From CAVSWT01 sp963731745 (lineage in GTDB: Bacteria > Bacteroidota > Ignavibacteria > Ignavibacteriales > Ignavibacteriaceae), in the NCBI GenBank assembly GCA_963731745.1, contig CAVSWT010000023.1, forward strand, positions 1 through 64,000: 64,000 nt of DNA, in the 5' to 3' direction. This document shows, one piece after another, positions 53,020 through 62,558 of the stretch (position 1 is its first letter; every line of letters starts with the position of its first letter). The position numbers and the translations under genes were made by a program. Under the pieces are notes generated by a model. That model was given only the letters and a program-made list of their open reading frames with translations, was not told the origin of the DNA and ran no database searches.

Positions 53020-55470
53020 ATGGCAGTTAAGAAAAAAAGAAGTAATACAGCTAAGTCATCCGGCGGGGAAAATTATTTCACCATTTCAATTGAAAAGAAA
53101 AAGAAAATACTCGGATTTTTTTTAATTGTATTTGCAATTCTTTTGCTTATCAGTATTTTATCTTATTCAAGAAAAGATCAGGCATTATTAAATTATGAAA
53201 TTTCCAATCTAATAGATAACGGTGGAAGATTACATAACTGGCTTGGGATAGTCGGCGCTTACATTTCAAATTTTCTTATTAATTCAACTGTTGGAATATT
53301 TGCTGTTGTATTTCCGGTAATGATATTTATGTGGGGGTTTTCATTCTTACAAAAATTAAAATTCCGAACTTTAATTCACACTTCAAATTTCTTAATAATA
53401 CTAGCATTAATTTTTTCGTCATTCTTCGGCATATTAAGAGTGAGATATGATCTTTTCTCATCATCGTATGAATTATCCGGATCTATAGGAGATTATTTAG
53501 GTGATCTAATTGGAAAGTTGATTGGCGGAGTTGGTGGAATAATTCTTTTAATTGCAGCTTTGATCATTCTATTAATTGTAGCATTTGATATTAAAATTGA
53601 AAAGATTTTTGAATTTATTAAAAATGCATTTTCAACATCCGTTGGCACAATTAAAGATGAACTGGAAAAAAGTAAATCCGAAGAACCAGATTCCAATTTA
53701 GCTAAAATAAAAGAACTTGGTAAAGAAAAGAAAAAGAAGAAAAAATTAGATAAGAAAAAAGAAGAAGAGGTTTCCGCGAATGATCTAATGCAGTCTGAAG
53801 CCGAGGATCAAACTAAAATCAGAATAATTAGAAAAGACGACGGCACGATAAACAAAAAAGAAGAAGAGAATATAGTTTTAAATGATGAAGGTAAAAAAGT
53901 TGACCTTGAAAAAACCGGTGAGATTCATACCAAGGATATTGATAGAGATAAAGAACTGAGTCTACCAAATAATTGGGAAGAAAAAATTGAATTTAAAAAA
54001 CCCAGTCTGGAACTGCTTGATTTAGCGCCTGAAGAAAATATTAAAGTTGCCGAAGAAGAACTTACACGCAATGCTGAATTGTTGAAAGAAAAATTAAAGT
54101 TATTTGATATTTCGATTCAAGATATTTCAGTTACACCCGGACCAGTTGTTACATTATATGAAATAGTTCCTGAACCCGGAGTGAAGATTAGTAAGATTGT
54201 TGGATTAGAAAATGATATAGCTTTAGCACTTGCGGCTAGAGGAATAAGAATAATTGCTCCGATTCCAGGTAAAAGTGCCATCGGGGTTGAGATCCCAAAT
54301 GCAGAAGCTTCACTAGTAAACGCTCGTTCAGTATTAACTAAAATTTCGGAATCAAAATTAGAATTGCCTTTAGCATTAGGCAAAACTATTAACGGTGATG
54401 TTTACATTACTGACTTAACAAAAATGCCGCATATGCTAATTGCCGGATCAACAGGCTCTGGTAAAAGCGTTGGAATAAATATGATTATTGCCAGCCTGCT
54501 TTATACTAAACATCCGTCCGAAGTTAAGCTGATTATGATCGACCCGAAGAAAATTGAATTGTCATTCTATAATAAACTCCGCCGCCATTATCTTGGAGTT
54601 TCTCCAGACCTTGAAGAAGAAATAATTACTAATCCGCAAAATGCTGTTTTACTTCTCAAGTCTGTTGAATATGAAATGGAAAAAAGATATGATAAACTGG
54701 CAAAAGCGGGAGTTAGAAATTTAGTTGACTACAATAAAAAAGTTTCCGACCCGAAAAGAAAACCTGCCGATACTGAAACTATGAAACATCATTTTCTTCC
54801 TTACTTAGTTGTAATAATTGACGAGCTTGCTGATTTGATGATTACTGCCGGAAAGGAAGTTGAAGAGCCAATAACACGCCTCGCTCAGTTGGCTAGAGCA
54901 GTGGGCATTCATTTAATTCTTGCTACTCAACGGCCATCGGTAAATGTTATTACAGGAGTAATTAAAGCTAATTTTAGTGCTCGAGTTGCTTATCAAGTAG
55001 CAACAAAAATTGATTCCCGTACCATATTGGATATGAATGGAGCAGAACAGTTATTAGGCAAAGGGGATATGTTATTCCTTCCAACAGGTTTACCAAAACC
55101 GATTCGTATTCAGAATGCATTTATTTCAACAGATGAAGTTGAACGGATAACAAATTTTATTTATTCTCAACAGGCTTACTCAAAACCTTATTTTTTGCCA
55201 TCACTTTATGAAAAGAAGAAAGAGACTTCTGCTGGATTTTTATCTGATTTAGATCCAATGTTTGAAGATGCTGCAAAAGTAATTGTTCGACATCAGCAGG
55301 GTTCAGTCTCTCTTCTTCAAAGAAGATTAAAACTTGGATATTCACGTGCAGCTAGAATTGTTGATCAATTGGAAGAAGCCGGAATTGTCGGACCAAACGA
55401 CGGCAGCAAAGCGCGAACGGTTTTAGTAGAGAATGAAGAGCAATTAGAAACAATCCTACGTTCCTTATAA
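53020..55470 (+). CDS. ftsK: DNA translocase FtsK
   Basis: It has 816 residues. Four or so N-terminal membrane helices (between about residues 28 and 190) are followed by a charged Lys/Glu linker. Then come the FtsK alpha/beta motor with Walker A GSTGSGKS (G476-S483) and IDPKKIELSFYN, VIIDELADLMI (Walker B), and ILATQRPSVNVITGVIKAN. The C-terminal gamma winged helix (LDPMFEDAAKVIVRHQQGSV, LLQRRLKLGYSRAARIVDQL) reads KOPS sites. It pumps chromosome ends apart at division. It follows comB by 7 bases. Confidence 0.97.
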   Translation: MAVKKKRSNTAKSSGGENYFTISIEKKKKILGFFLIVFAILLLISILSYSRKDQALLNYEISNLIDNGGRLHNWLGIVGAYISNFLINSTVGIFAVVFPVMIFMWGFSFLQKLKFRTLIHTSNFLIILALIFSSFFGILRVRYDLFSSSYELSGSIGDYLGDLIGKLIGGVGGIILLIAALIILLIVAFDIKIEKIFEFIKNAFSTSVGTIKDELEKSKSEEPDSNLAKIKELGKEKKKKKKLDKKKEEEVSANDLMQSEAEDQTKIRIIRKDDGTINKKEEENIVLNDEGKKVDLEKTGEIHTKDIDRDKELSLPNNWEEKIEFKKPSLELLDLAPEENIKVAEEELTRNAELLKEKLKLFDISIQDISVTPGPVVTLYEIVPEPGVKISKIVGLENDIALALAARGIRIIAPIPGKSAIGVEIPNAEASLVNARSVLTKISESKLELPLALGKTINGDVYITDLTKMPHMLIAGSTGSGKSVGINMIIASLLYTKHPSEVKLIMIDPKKIELSFYNKLRRHYLGVSPDLEEEIITNPQNAVLLLKSVEYEMEKRYDKLAKAGVRNLVDYNKKVSDPKRKPADTETMKHHFLPYLVVIIDELADLMITAGKEVEEPITRLAQLARAVGIHLILATQRPSVNVITGVIKANFSARVAYQVATKIDSRTILDMNGAEQLLGKGDMLFLPTGLPKPIRIQNAFISTDEVERITNFIYSQQAYSKPYFLPSLYEKKKETSAGFLSDLDPMFEDAAKVIVRHQQGSVSLLQRRLKLGYSRAARIVDQLEEAGIVGPNDGSKARTVLVENEEQLETILRSL

Positions 55471-55654
55471 TTTCTTATTATAGTTTTAGCAATTCACTAA
55501 TTAACAATTTAAGTCTTAGATTAAAGTTTATGGTTAGATGAATTTAACTTTTGCTTGGAGTTTGAATGGATATTTTGGAGTAAGCAATACTATATAATTA
55601 ATGAATAAAATTTTTATTCATTTGGATCGGAACTTATTTAATTCGGTAGATCAA

Positions 55655-55840
55655 TTATTTTTCGAAATCTTCATAGCAACCGGATGCTGATTCAGGAATA
55701 GGAACATAAATCGCATCTTCTTCCACTAAAAGATTCCATATTTTATTTGATATTTCTTTTGGGTTTAATAAGCCTTTATTTAAAGCTTTTTTATATTCAA
55801 CCTCAATTATCTTCCCTATTTCTTGCCTTAGTTCTTCCAT
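55655..55840 (-). CDS. Small protein of unknown function
   Basis: The 61-residue product starts at the ATG at 55840, because ACAGGAGAAAAA stands directly before it; the frame is open to 55882. It is mostly helical and charged (ELRQEIGKIIEVEYKKALNK; EISNKIWNLLVEEDAIYVPI), with a tail containing one cysteine. No family is recognised. It is a single gene between convergently placed neighbours. Confidence 0.55.
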   Translation of the reverse strand: MEELRQEIGKIIEVEYKKALNKGLLNPKEISNKIWNLLVEEDAIYVPIPESASGCYEDFEK

Positions 55841-56123
55841 TTTTTCTCCTGTTATTCTATTTAATAGTTTATGTAAGAGCATGTAAAGACTAACTATTTC
55901 ATTACAAAATTACATAAAGTATGCCAGTAGAATATTAACTTAATATTATCTTTTTATTTCAAAATTGAATAATAATTTGATTTGAAATGGCGAATATTAG
56001 ATTTATGGTTCAGTATGAGAGGGGCGTTAAAAGGATTAAAAAGTTGTCTTAACAAAAATAACTTAACTTAAAGTTATTCTTTTTTAACAAAAAATGAATT
56101 AATAAATTTTTAAAATAAAAGTG

Positions 56124-57473
56124 CTACTTATCCTTTTTCTCAAAATAATCTTTTGTTTCAGCCGCTACTATTCCAGCCAATCCCAAAAGAGCAATTAAGT
56201 TAGGAATTGCCATTAGGCCATTCATAATATCCGCAAAAGCCCAAACGGTATCTAATTTTGCAACAGCACCAAAAAAAACTGCGATTACAAACAAAATTCT
56301 ATATGGTTTTACTGACGAAGCTCCAAACAAAAATTCTAATGATTTTTCACCATAATAGCTCCAGCCTAATATAGTTGAATAGGCAAATAAGATAATTCCA
56401 ATAGAGACTACAATCCCTCCCCAATTACCGGGTAAGGCAGTTTCAAATGCTTTAGATGTAAGTGGAACGCCAGTTTCTCCTGAATTCCAGACGTTACTAA
56501 CAAGTATGGCAAATCCAGTGAATGAACACACAACAATTGTATCGATAAAAGTTTGCGTCATAGAAACTAATGCTTGCGTTACCGGATGTTTGGTTTGTGC
56601 AGCGGCGGCGGCAATTGGTGCACTTCCCAAACCAGATTCATTTGAAAAAACTCCTCGGGCAACACCCATCCTTATGGTAAGCATTACTGTAGCTCCTGCA
56701 AAACCACCCGTGGCAGCAGTACTTGTAAAAGCTTCTTTTAAAATTAATCCGATTACTGATGGGATTTGCTCAAAATGAATTATAACTACAAATAAGGCGG
56801 CAAGCATGTAAAACACTACCATTACTGGGACAAGAATTTCTGTTACCCTGCCGATACTTTTTATTCCTCCCAATATTACAAGGGAAGTTGCTGCAGCTAA
56901 TATTAAACCCGTTGCCCAAAGCGGGATATTGAATGAATGCTGTACTGCATCTGCAACAGAGTTAGATTGTACCATGTTGCCAATTCCAAAAGCTGCAATT
57001 GAGGCAAAGATAGCAAATAATACTCCTAGCCATTTTTGGTTCAATCCTTTTGAAATATAATACATTGGTCCGCCGCTCATCGCACCGTTTTTATCTACTT
57101 CTCTAAATTTCACGGCAAGAACCGCTTCTGCATATTTGGTGGCCATTCCAAACAAACCTGTAATCCACATCCAAAATAGTGCGCCGGGACCGCCAACTGC
57201 AATTGCAGTTGCAACTCCTGCTATATTGCCTGTCCCCACAGTTGCCGCTAAAGCAGTCATCAAAGCCTGAAAATGAGAAATGTCTCCCGGTTGATGTCCG
57301 TCTTCTTTTCGTTTTATTAGAGCAAGCCAAAGCGAGTACAAAAGTTTATGAAATTGCAATCCCTTGAGTTTAAATGTTAAATAAACTCCGGTTCCAACCA
57401 ATAAAATTAACATTGGCGGACCCCATACATAACCGCTGATTTCTGTTAAAAACTTTTGTAATTGTTCCTGCAT
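56124..57473 (-). CDS. Sodium:alanine/glycine symporter (AGCS family)
   Basis: The 449-residue membrane protein has about eleven helices. AGCS signature regions are GDISHFQALMTALAATVGTG with NIAGVATAIAVGGPGA, FWMWITGLFGMATKYAEA, SGGPMYYISKGLNQKWLG, GVARGVFSNESGLGSAPIAA and GWSYYGEKSLEFLFG. It imports alanine or glycine with sodium. No riboswitch is visible in its 5' region, which is A+T-rich and without a clear promoter box. Confidence 0.95.
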   Translation of the reverse strand: MQEQLQKFLTEISGYVWGPPMLILLVGTGVYLTFKLKGLQFHKLLYSLWLALIKRKEDGHQPGDISHFQALMTALAATVGTGNIAGVATAIAVGGPGALFWMWITGLFGMATKYAEAVLAVKFREVDKNGAMSGGPMYYISKGLNQKWLGVLFAIFASIAAFGIGNMVQSNSVADAVQHSFNIPLWATGLILAAATSLVILGGIKSIGRVTEILVPVMVVFYMLAALFVVIIHFEQIPSVIGLILKEAFTSTAATGGFAGATVMLTIRMGVARGVFSNESGLGSAPIAAAAAQTKHPVTQALVSMTQTFIDTIVVCSFTGFAILVSNVWNSGETGVPLTSKAFETALPGNWGGIVVSIGIILFAYSTILGWSYYGEKSLEFLFGASSVKPYRILFVIAVFFGAVAKLDTVWAFADIMNGLMAIPNLIALLGLAGIVAAETKDYFEKKDK

Positions 57474-57618
57474 AGACTTAAGCCTAATTTCTTTTTAATA
57501 AAAATATTGATTTTTTAAAAGTGAATTTTTATTTACAGATAAGTACATTTATAAAATACTATTTTAGAAACTATAATAAAAAATATTAGCTTAAAAGAAT
57601 TTAAAATCTGAAAACCTT

Positions 57619-58056
57619 ATGGATAAAAAACAAAGTGATTTTTATGTTAAAATGAGAAAAGAAATTTCAGAATGGTTAAAAACCAGAGCGGGGATGAATA
57701 ATAAATGGTCAAACTTTATTCTACTCGCACCTGATCTGTTTCATTTACTCTGCAGATTGGTAATTGATGAGGATGTGCCTAGTTCGAAAAAAATAAAAAT
57801 AGCCGCAGTAATCTTATATTTTATTTCCCCTTTTGATTTATTACCTGAAGGAATTTTAGGCCCAATTGGATATTTAGATGATATATCATTAACAGCTTAC
57901 ATATTAAATGATTTGTTATTAAACATAAACCCTCAAATCATAAAAAGGAATTGGGCAGGTGATGAAGATATTTTAAATCTCATCAAAACTATTTTAGTAA
58001 ATTCAGAAAAATTTATTGGAAAAAATATTTGGAAAAAGATTAAAAAGATGTTTTAG
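57619..58056 (+). CDS. YkvA-type DUF1232 membrane protein
   Basis: The 145-residue product carries the DUF1232 core at residues 55-90 (PSSKKIKIAAVILYFISPFD, LLPEGILGPIGYLDDISL): a short amphipathic segment followed by YFISPFDLLP. Flanks are charged and helical. Function is unknown. It is transcribed divergently from the symporter gene. Confidence 0.88.
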   Translation: MDKKQSDFYVKMRKEISEWLKTRAGMNNKWSNFILLAPDLFHLLCRLVIDEDVPSSKKIKIAAVILYFISPFDLLPEGILGPIGYLDDISLTAYILNDLLLNINPQIIKRNWAGDEDILNLIKTILVNSEKFIGKNIWKKIKKMF

Positions 58057-58134
58057 CAAATTCTAAATCCATTTTAGCATTTTGCTGTTAACTAATATCT
58101 ATTGATCAAAGCATTTAAAGCTAGAATAATTCAA

Positions 58135-59628
58135 TCACTGGAAGCCGATTTTAATTTGTGCATAATAAGCATATTCTTGAACATAATTGTCGAAAGCATA
58201 TGCTCCATCCAATTGAACTATGTTAAAAATATTAAAACCTAAACCGACAGATAAATTGTTATCGGCCAGTCCCATCCTGAAAGCCAAACCTAATTTACTT
58301 GAAGTTTCCAATCTATATTCAGTTCCAATTCTTAATCTATTTTCATAAGACTCATAACGGCTGTCTTGGTTTGCTGCATCGGCTAATTCAAATGATGCGT
58401 CCCAATTTTTATTAATTGAATAAATGGCGCCGAGGTTTAATAATAGTGGTAATTTTAAATCGAATGGTAAAAATATATTAACGTTTTGTGAAACAGCTTG
58501 AATTACTGTATCACGATTATTGTTTAAAACTATGTTGCCATTTACATCTCTTTTATAATCATAGCCCGATTGAACAATTTCTGCGTTCATAGTTGAGGTG
58601 ATGGTCTGGATAGGAATTATATTTTGAATTGCTAAGCCAAGGCTTAAGCCAAAATCAAAGTTATAAAGACCACCAATATCCATCGTAACACCTGTTTTAT
58701 TAGCATCAAAATCTTTTTTAAATACATTTAAGATTTGTTCAAAGTCGTCTGTAATAATTCTTTTTGCAGAAAATCTTCTATTTATGACTTTCAGATTGGC
58801 TCCCAAATTAAGATTTGGTAAAATGTGAAATCCATAGCCTGCAGCGGCAACCAAATCAATATACGAGACTGAATATGTAACCGGATATGCTTCAAAACTT
58901 ATGTCCCCTTCGGAATCAACAATTGTTTGTAGAAGGCCTGCAATACTATTTATAGCGGCAGATACTTCTTGCTGGTTATTTAAATCATTAGGGATGTGAA
59001 CTTTTAAAAGAAGGTCGACTACAGGGTTTTGCTGAACTAAAAATCCTGTCTGTCCAACTGCATAAAACGAAAATCCAAAATTTTGAATTTGAAGCGAAAG
59101 TCCCGGAATGATTTTTAATCCGTGAGTCGTCGGAGATTCACTACTTCCTATAACATTGTTTAATAAATCGCGGGGAAAGGCTAGTCCATCTTGAATGTGC
59201 TGCAGTGCTGCCAATTGCTGTTGAACATTTGAAGCAGATTTAAATTCATTTACAGCCTGCCAAACTTCTTTAAGTGAAAGTGCTTGTTTAAATTCATCTA
59301 AATTATCATTTAAAAAAGTTGCGGCTTTAAATGTTTCCGGTGGAAGACTTGCTTGAACGTTTAATGCTTCAATCGATATCCTTTTGTTTCCCAGGAAGGC
59401 CGGGTTGCTCATCATATTATGATATCTTTTATTCGCGACCTGTGTTTTCCCCATGCCTATAAATTTTACATCTTCCTTTTCATCCGGTAAATAAAGCTCG
59501 GTAGATTCTGAGGTATAATTAACATCAGGAAGTTGTATATATCCGGGTTCTATTTCGTATCCGCCCTGAGCTTTTAAGGGTACCATATATAAGAAACAAA
59601 AAACAATGCATATAAAAAATTTATTCAT
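58135..59628 (-). CDS. TraF-like outer-membrane beta-barrel protein
   Basis: The 497-residue protein has a signal peptide (FFICIVFCFLYMVPLKAQ) and a region (KFIGMGKTQVANKRYHNMMS, NPAFLGNKRISIEALNVQAS) seen at the start of TraF_2/FadL-like barrel proteins. The second half is a run of membrane strands (YSVSYIDLVAAAGYGFHILP; NLNLGANLKVINRRFS; FDFGLSLGLAIQNIIPIQT; KLGLAFRMGLADNNLSVGLG) with a C-terminal YAYYAQIKIGFQ. It is not associated with conjugation genes. Transport or structural role unknown. Confidence 0.75.
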   Translation of the reverse strand: MNKFFICIVFCFLYMVPLKAQGGYEIEPGYIQLPDVNYTSESTELYLPDEKEDVKFIGMGKTQVANKRYHNMMSNPAFLGNKRISIEALNVQASLPPETFKAATFLNDNLDEFKQALSLKEVWQAVNEFKSASNVQQQLAALQHIQDGLAFPRDLLNNVIGSSESPTTHGLKIIPGLSLQIQNFGFSFYAVGQTGFLVQQNPVVDLLLKVHIPNDLNNQQEVSAAINSIAGLLQTIVDSEGDISFEAYPVTYSVSYIDLVAAAGYGFHILPNLNLGANLKVINRRFSAKRIITDDFEQILNVFKKDFDANKTGVTMDIGGLYNFDFGLSLGLAIQNIIPIQTITSTMNAEIVQSGYDYKRDVNGNIVLNNNRDTVIQAVSQNVNIFLPFDLKLPLLLNLGAIYSINKNWDASFELADAANQDSRYESYENRLRIGTEYRLETSSKLGLAFRMGLADNNLSVGLGFNIFNIVQLDGAYAFDNYVQEYAYYAQIKIGFQ

Positions 59629-59717
59629 AAATTTATTTGCCTGGTTTAAAATTAAACGATGAATCTATTAGATATAAATTTGCCGGAAATAAAGCAGCTT
59701 ATTTTAACTGAAGCTAT

Positions 59718-60071
59718 TTAAACGTTTTTTTGATATAATCCGATTGTATTCCCGTCAAGATCATTAATAAGTGCATAATAACCCATAGCAGGGATTGTAG
59801 TTTTTTCTCTAAATACTTTTCCACCTGCTTCAACAGCAGTTTTAAGCATCGTAGAAATATCATCAACTTTAACATGAAATATTGTGGAATCACCTTTACT
59901 TATTTCATTGCTAATTCTTAAGCCGACTGTAAAACCTTTGTGAGTATTAAAAAGTTGATAACCATTACCGAATGATTTAAAGTCCCAACCAAAAAGTTTA
60001 TGATAAAATTCATTGGATTTATCTAAATTTTTTGTTGGAATCTCAACATGTGCAATTAAATCTGATGCCAT
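59718..60071 (-). CDS. VOC-family (glyoxalase-like) protein
   Basis: The 117-residue protein is a single VOC module: HVEIPTKNLDKSNEFYHKLF, GWDFKSFGNGYQLF, FHVKVDDISTMLKTAVEAGG, and MGYYALINDLDGNTIGLYQ. Metal ligands H8, E109-region and H in FHVKV are roughly in place, but the substrate is unknown. It follows the TraF-like gene in reverse order without overlap. Confidence 0.85.
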   Translation of the reverse strand: MASDLIAHVEIPTKNLDKSNEFYHKLFGWDFKSFGNGYQLFNTHKGFTVGLRISNEISKGDSTIFHVKVDDISTMLKTAVEAGGKVFREKTTIPAMGYYALINDLDGNTIGLYQKNV

Positions 60072-60234
60072 ACTAAACCTCTATAATTGTAAAATAATTC
60101 TAAAAGAAGATATAAATAATTTTAAGTCTTTTACAAATTTTAAAATAAATTTATATTAAGTAAATAATAATAACTATGGGGAGATAAAAATTTGTATAAG
60201 ATTTTTTGAATGGGAAATTCTTGCTTTAAAATTA

Positions 60235-60263
60235 AAAACCCTGCCATATTTTAACAGGGTTTT
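60235..60263 (-). terminator. Rho-independent terminator after the Ig-like lipoprotein gene
   Basis: A 9-base-pair stem AAAACCCTG/CAGGGTTTT with an 11-base loop is followed on the minus strand by TTAATTTT. It lies 22 bases after the stop at 60286. Confidence 0.8.
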
Positions 60264-60285
60264 ATAATTTTCTTTTTACTTTATG

Positions 60286-61716
60286 TTAATGAGCAGACCC
60301 ATAAATTGTTACTTCATCTTTTCCATTTGATCCATTGCTTGAGATTGTAATGCTTACAGTTCTTACAGCAGCACTCGAATCAGTATCAGTTACGGAAAAC
60401 CCAAACTGAGTCCATGCTTTACTTTGTGTATCGGGAAGTTGAACGGCTTTTTGGCCTGTCAATTTAACATTATCACCATCAACATTAACTGTTATAGAAG
60501 TTCCACTTGTTAGTGGATTTCCATTTTGATCTTGGACAGAATAAGAAAAAGATTGTGTCCCTAAATTAGGAATGTTAATAGTGGATGGACTTACATTAAT
60601 ATTTGGTAACCCTGAAAATAAAACCACTATTTGATCAGTTATTGTATTAGAATTTTCATCTGCAGTGGAAGCAGTAATTGTCGCAAAACCAGCTCCAAAT
60701 ACTGGGTGTGTTGGCTGAGGTGCGGAAGAAATTAAATTAACAAAGCCAATGCCCATTTCGTCTGTCTGTGTTGAACCATCTATAATTCCGCCTGTTGATG
60801 TAAAATAAACTGCTGTGTTTGGACGAACAGGGTTTGCGTATTTATCACCAACGTATGCGCTGATAACATCTGTTAATCCATATCGATTATAACCAGCGAA
60901 ATTTACAAGGTCAGGAGCTATACTGAAATGTGCATCGTCCGGAAGTCCGCCATGAATAGAAATACCTACAGGTAAAGAAGTTATTTTTTTATTTGACAAT
61001 TGTATTTCTGCAATAATCTGGACTGTTCCGGCTTTGGTTCCGGCAGTTAAGTTTACAATTGCTTCACCTTTATTATTAGTTTTTACGCTTGATGGACTCA
61101 GCTCTTCACCACCACCTGGCTTTGCTCCGAATTTGAAGTTTACATCTACTGTATGATCAAGATCGATCGGAGTACCGGCAGAATCCTGAACAATAAAAGT
61201 TATCCTTGCTGTTTCTTCGGAACCACTTTCTTTAACGCCAATAAAATCGGACGATTGATCTTTTAAAAAGATACTTACAGGATCACCTGATGGAATGGTC
61301 CCAGTGTTATTCGGTTCAAGTTCTATTCGTTGGAGTGATTTATCTTTTCCTGCAATAACATATTCACTTGTGGAATCTGTAATAAATCCGGTTTTAGAAA
61401 CAACCAGTACAATATTAATATTGGAAGCTAAATCAATCTCAGTAGTATACTTTCCCTGCGTGTCGGTTGTTAAATCTTGAACATCTGTATCGGTAAATAC
61501 CAGAACAGATGCATCTTCCAGAGGTGAACCTGTCAAACTATTTGTTACCTGGCCGGAAATAGTTGATGTTAATAATTGAGTATCAGTATTATTATTTCCT
61601 GTTTCTTCTCCGCCGACAATCTGGGAAGAATTGTCCTTGCAGGAAAAAATTAAAAAGGAAGATAGTAGCAATGAAATAATAATTGTAAAAAACTTTTTTG
61701 TGGTGGTCCTCTGCAT
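60286..61716 (-). CDS. Multi-domain Ig-like lipoprotein with carboxypeptidase-regulatory domain
   Basis: It has 476 residues: a lipoprotein signal (IISLLLSSFLIFSC, Cys about residue 26), then Asn/Thr linker and a carboxypeptidase-regulatory-like domain (about residues 50-130: TISGQVTNSLTGSPLEDASV, DTQGKYTTEIDLA). Two or three bacterial Ig-like (Big_1-type) domains follow (SIFLKDQSSDFIGVKESGSE; NNKGEAIVNLTAGTKAGTVQ; VSPSTINIPNLGTQSFSYSV). It is probably a surface-exposed structural or adhesion protein. No enzymatic motif is seen. Confidence 0.82.
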   Translation of the reverse strand: MQRTTTKKFFTIIISLLLSSFLIFSCKDNSSQIVGGEETGNNNTDTQLLTSTISGQVTNSLTGSPLEDASVLVFTDTDVQDLTTDTQGKYTTEIDLASNINIVLVVSKTGFITDSTSEYVIAGKDKSLQRIELEPNNTGTIPSGDPVSIFLKDQSSDFIGVKESGSEETARITFIVQDSAGTPIDLDHTVDVNFKFGAKPGGGEELSPSSVKTNNKGEAIVNLTAGTKAGTVQIIAEIQLSNKKITSLPVGISIHGGLPDDAHFSIAPDLVNFAGYNRYGLTDVISAYVGDKYANPVRPNTAVYFTSTGGIIDGSTQTDEMGIGFVNLISSAPQPTHPVFGAGFATITASTADENSNTITDQIVVLFSGLPNINVSPSTINIPNLGTQSFSYSVQDQNGNPLTSGTSITVNVDGDNVKLTGQKAVQLPDTQSKAWTQFGFSVTDTDSSAAVRTVSITISSNGSNGKDEVTIYGSAH

Positions 61717-61860
61717 GATGTTTATCTCTATTTATTTAATTAAAGTTATGTTTTGCCAAAAGAGAAATTTTGAAAATTGGTTTTGGGAATGGAATGAGCA
61801 ACTATTATACCGTTATTAATAATCAGCAAAATTTATTGATTTTATAATGATTTAGGCCGT

Positions 61861-61917
61861 TTTGTAATTTCTACCTTAATTTTAATTTGCATTTGTAATT
61901 TCTACGTAATTACAAAT
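61861..61917. repeat. Direct and inverted repeat cluster
   Basis: TTTGTAATTTCTAC occurs twice (61861-61874 and 61892-61905). The second copy also forms a 10-base inverted repeat, ATTTGTAATT/AATTACAAAT (61891-61900 and 61908-61917), with a 7-base spacer. It lies between the split sugar transferase gene and the lipoprotein gene. It may be an operator or a weak terminator structure. A+T-richness makes chance possible. Confidence 0.5.
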
Positions 61918-61978
61918 TTCTATGATTGAGTTGATTTGTTCTCGTGAATAAAGGATAAAGTATTTTGTGAATGGAAAT

Positions 61979-62515
61979 TTAAATTCCTTTTGTATCGGCT
62001 TTTATCATTTGCCAAATGGTGAGTAATATTATTTGAATATCTAATCCGAATGACCAATTTTCGATATACCAGATATCAAATTCAATTCGTTTTTGCGTCC
62101 TCTTTTTATTCTCTTCAAAATCAGAAACGTCACCGCGGTAACCATGAATTTGAGCCCAGCCAGTAATACCCGGTTTAACCCAACCTCGTAATTTTAATTC
62201 ATTAACCATTTCTTTATACAGATTATTAAACACAAGTGTGTGAGGCCGCGGGCCGACTAAAGACATATCGCCTTTTAAAACATTAAAGATTTGTGGAAGT
62301 TCATCAAAGTTGGATCTTCTTAAAAATTTACCAAATTTTGTTATTCTTGGATCATCTTCAATGACAGGTTGAAATTTTTCCATCTCACTTTCTGTTTTCA
62401 TTGTTCGAAATTTATAGCACTTGAACATTTCATTGTCAGCACCTACTCTTTCCTGAATAAAGAAGATAGAACCTGGCGATGTGAACTTTATTATTATTGC
62501 TATTAATGGAAACAA
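61979..62515 (-). CDS. Undecaprenyl-phosphate sugar transferase, catalytic C-terminal part
   Basis: The 178-residue fragment is the catalytic domain of a bacterial sugar (phospho)transferase of the WcaJ/ExoY type: IIKFTSPGSIFFIQERVGAD, CYKFRTMKTESE, PRITKFGKFLRRSNFDELPQ, IFNVLKGDMSLVGPRP, VKPGITGWAQIHGYRG. It starts exopolysaccharide repeat units on lipid carrier at the inner membrane. The frame is out of phase with the N-terminal fragment at 62559-63374, and the listed ATG is internal. One extra A near 62580 explains the break: without it the junction reads HWNLLKRAFDIFIS. Confidence 0.85.
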   Translation of the reverse strand: MFPLIAIIIKFTSPGSIFFIQERVGADNEMFKCYKFRTMKTESEMEKFQPVIEDDPRITKFGKFLRRSNFDELPQIFNVLKGDMSLVGPRPHTLVFNNLYKEMVNELKLRGWVKPGITGWAQIHGYRGDVSDFEENKKRTQKRIEFDIWYIENWSFGLDIQIILLTIWQMIKADTKGI

Positions 62516-62558
62516 CCACCAAAGAACAAGCAGAGAAATTAAGGTTGAAATAAAAATA

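Noticed and set aside
57474..57618. Possible glycine or amino-acid riboswitch before the AGCS symporter gene
   Set aside because: The leader is too short and has no conserved stem pattern. The gcvT upstream region (51075-51153) also shows none.
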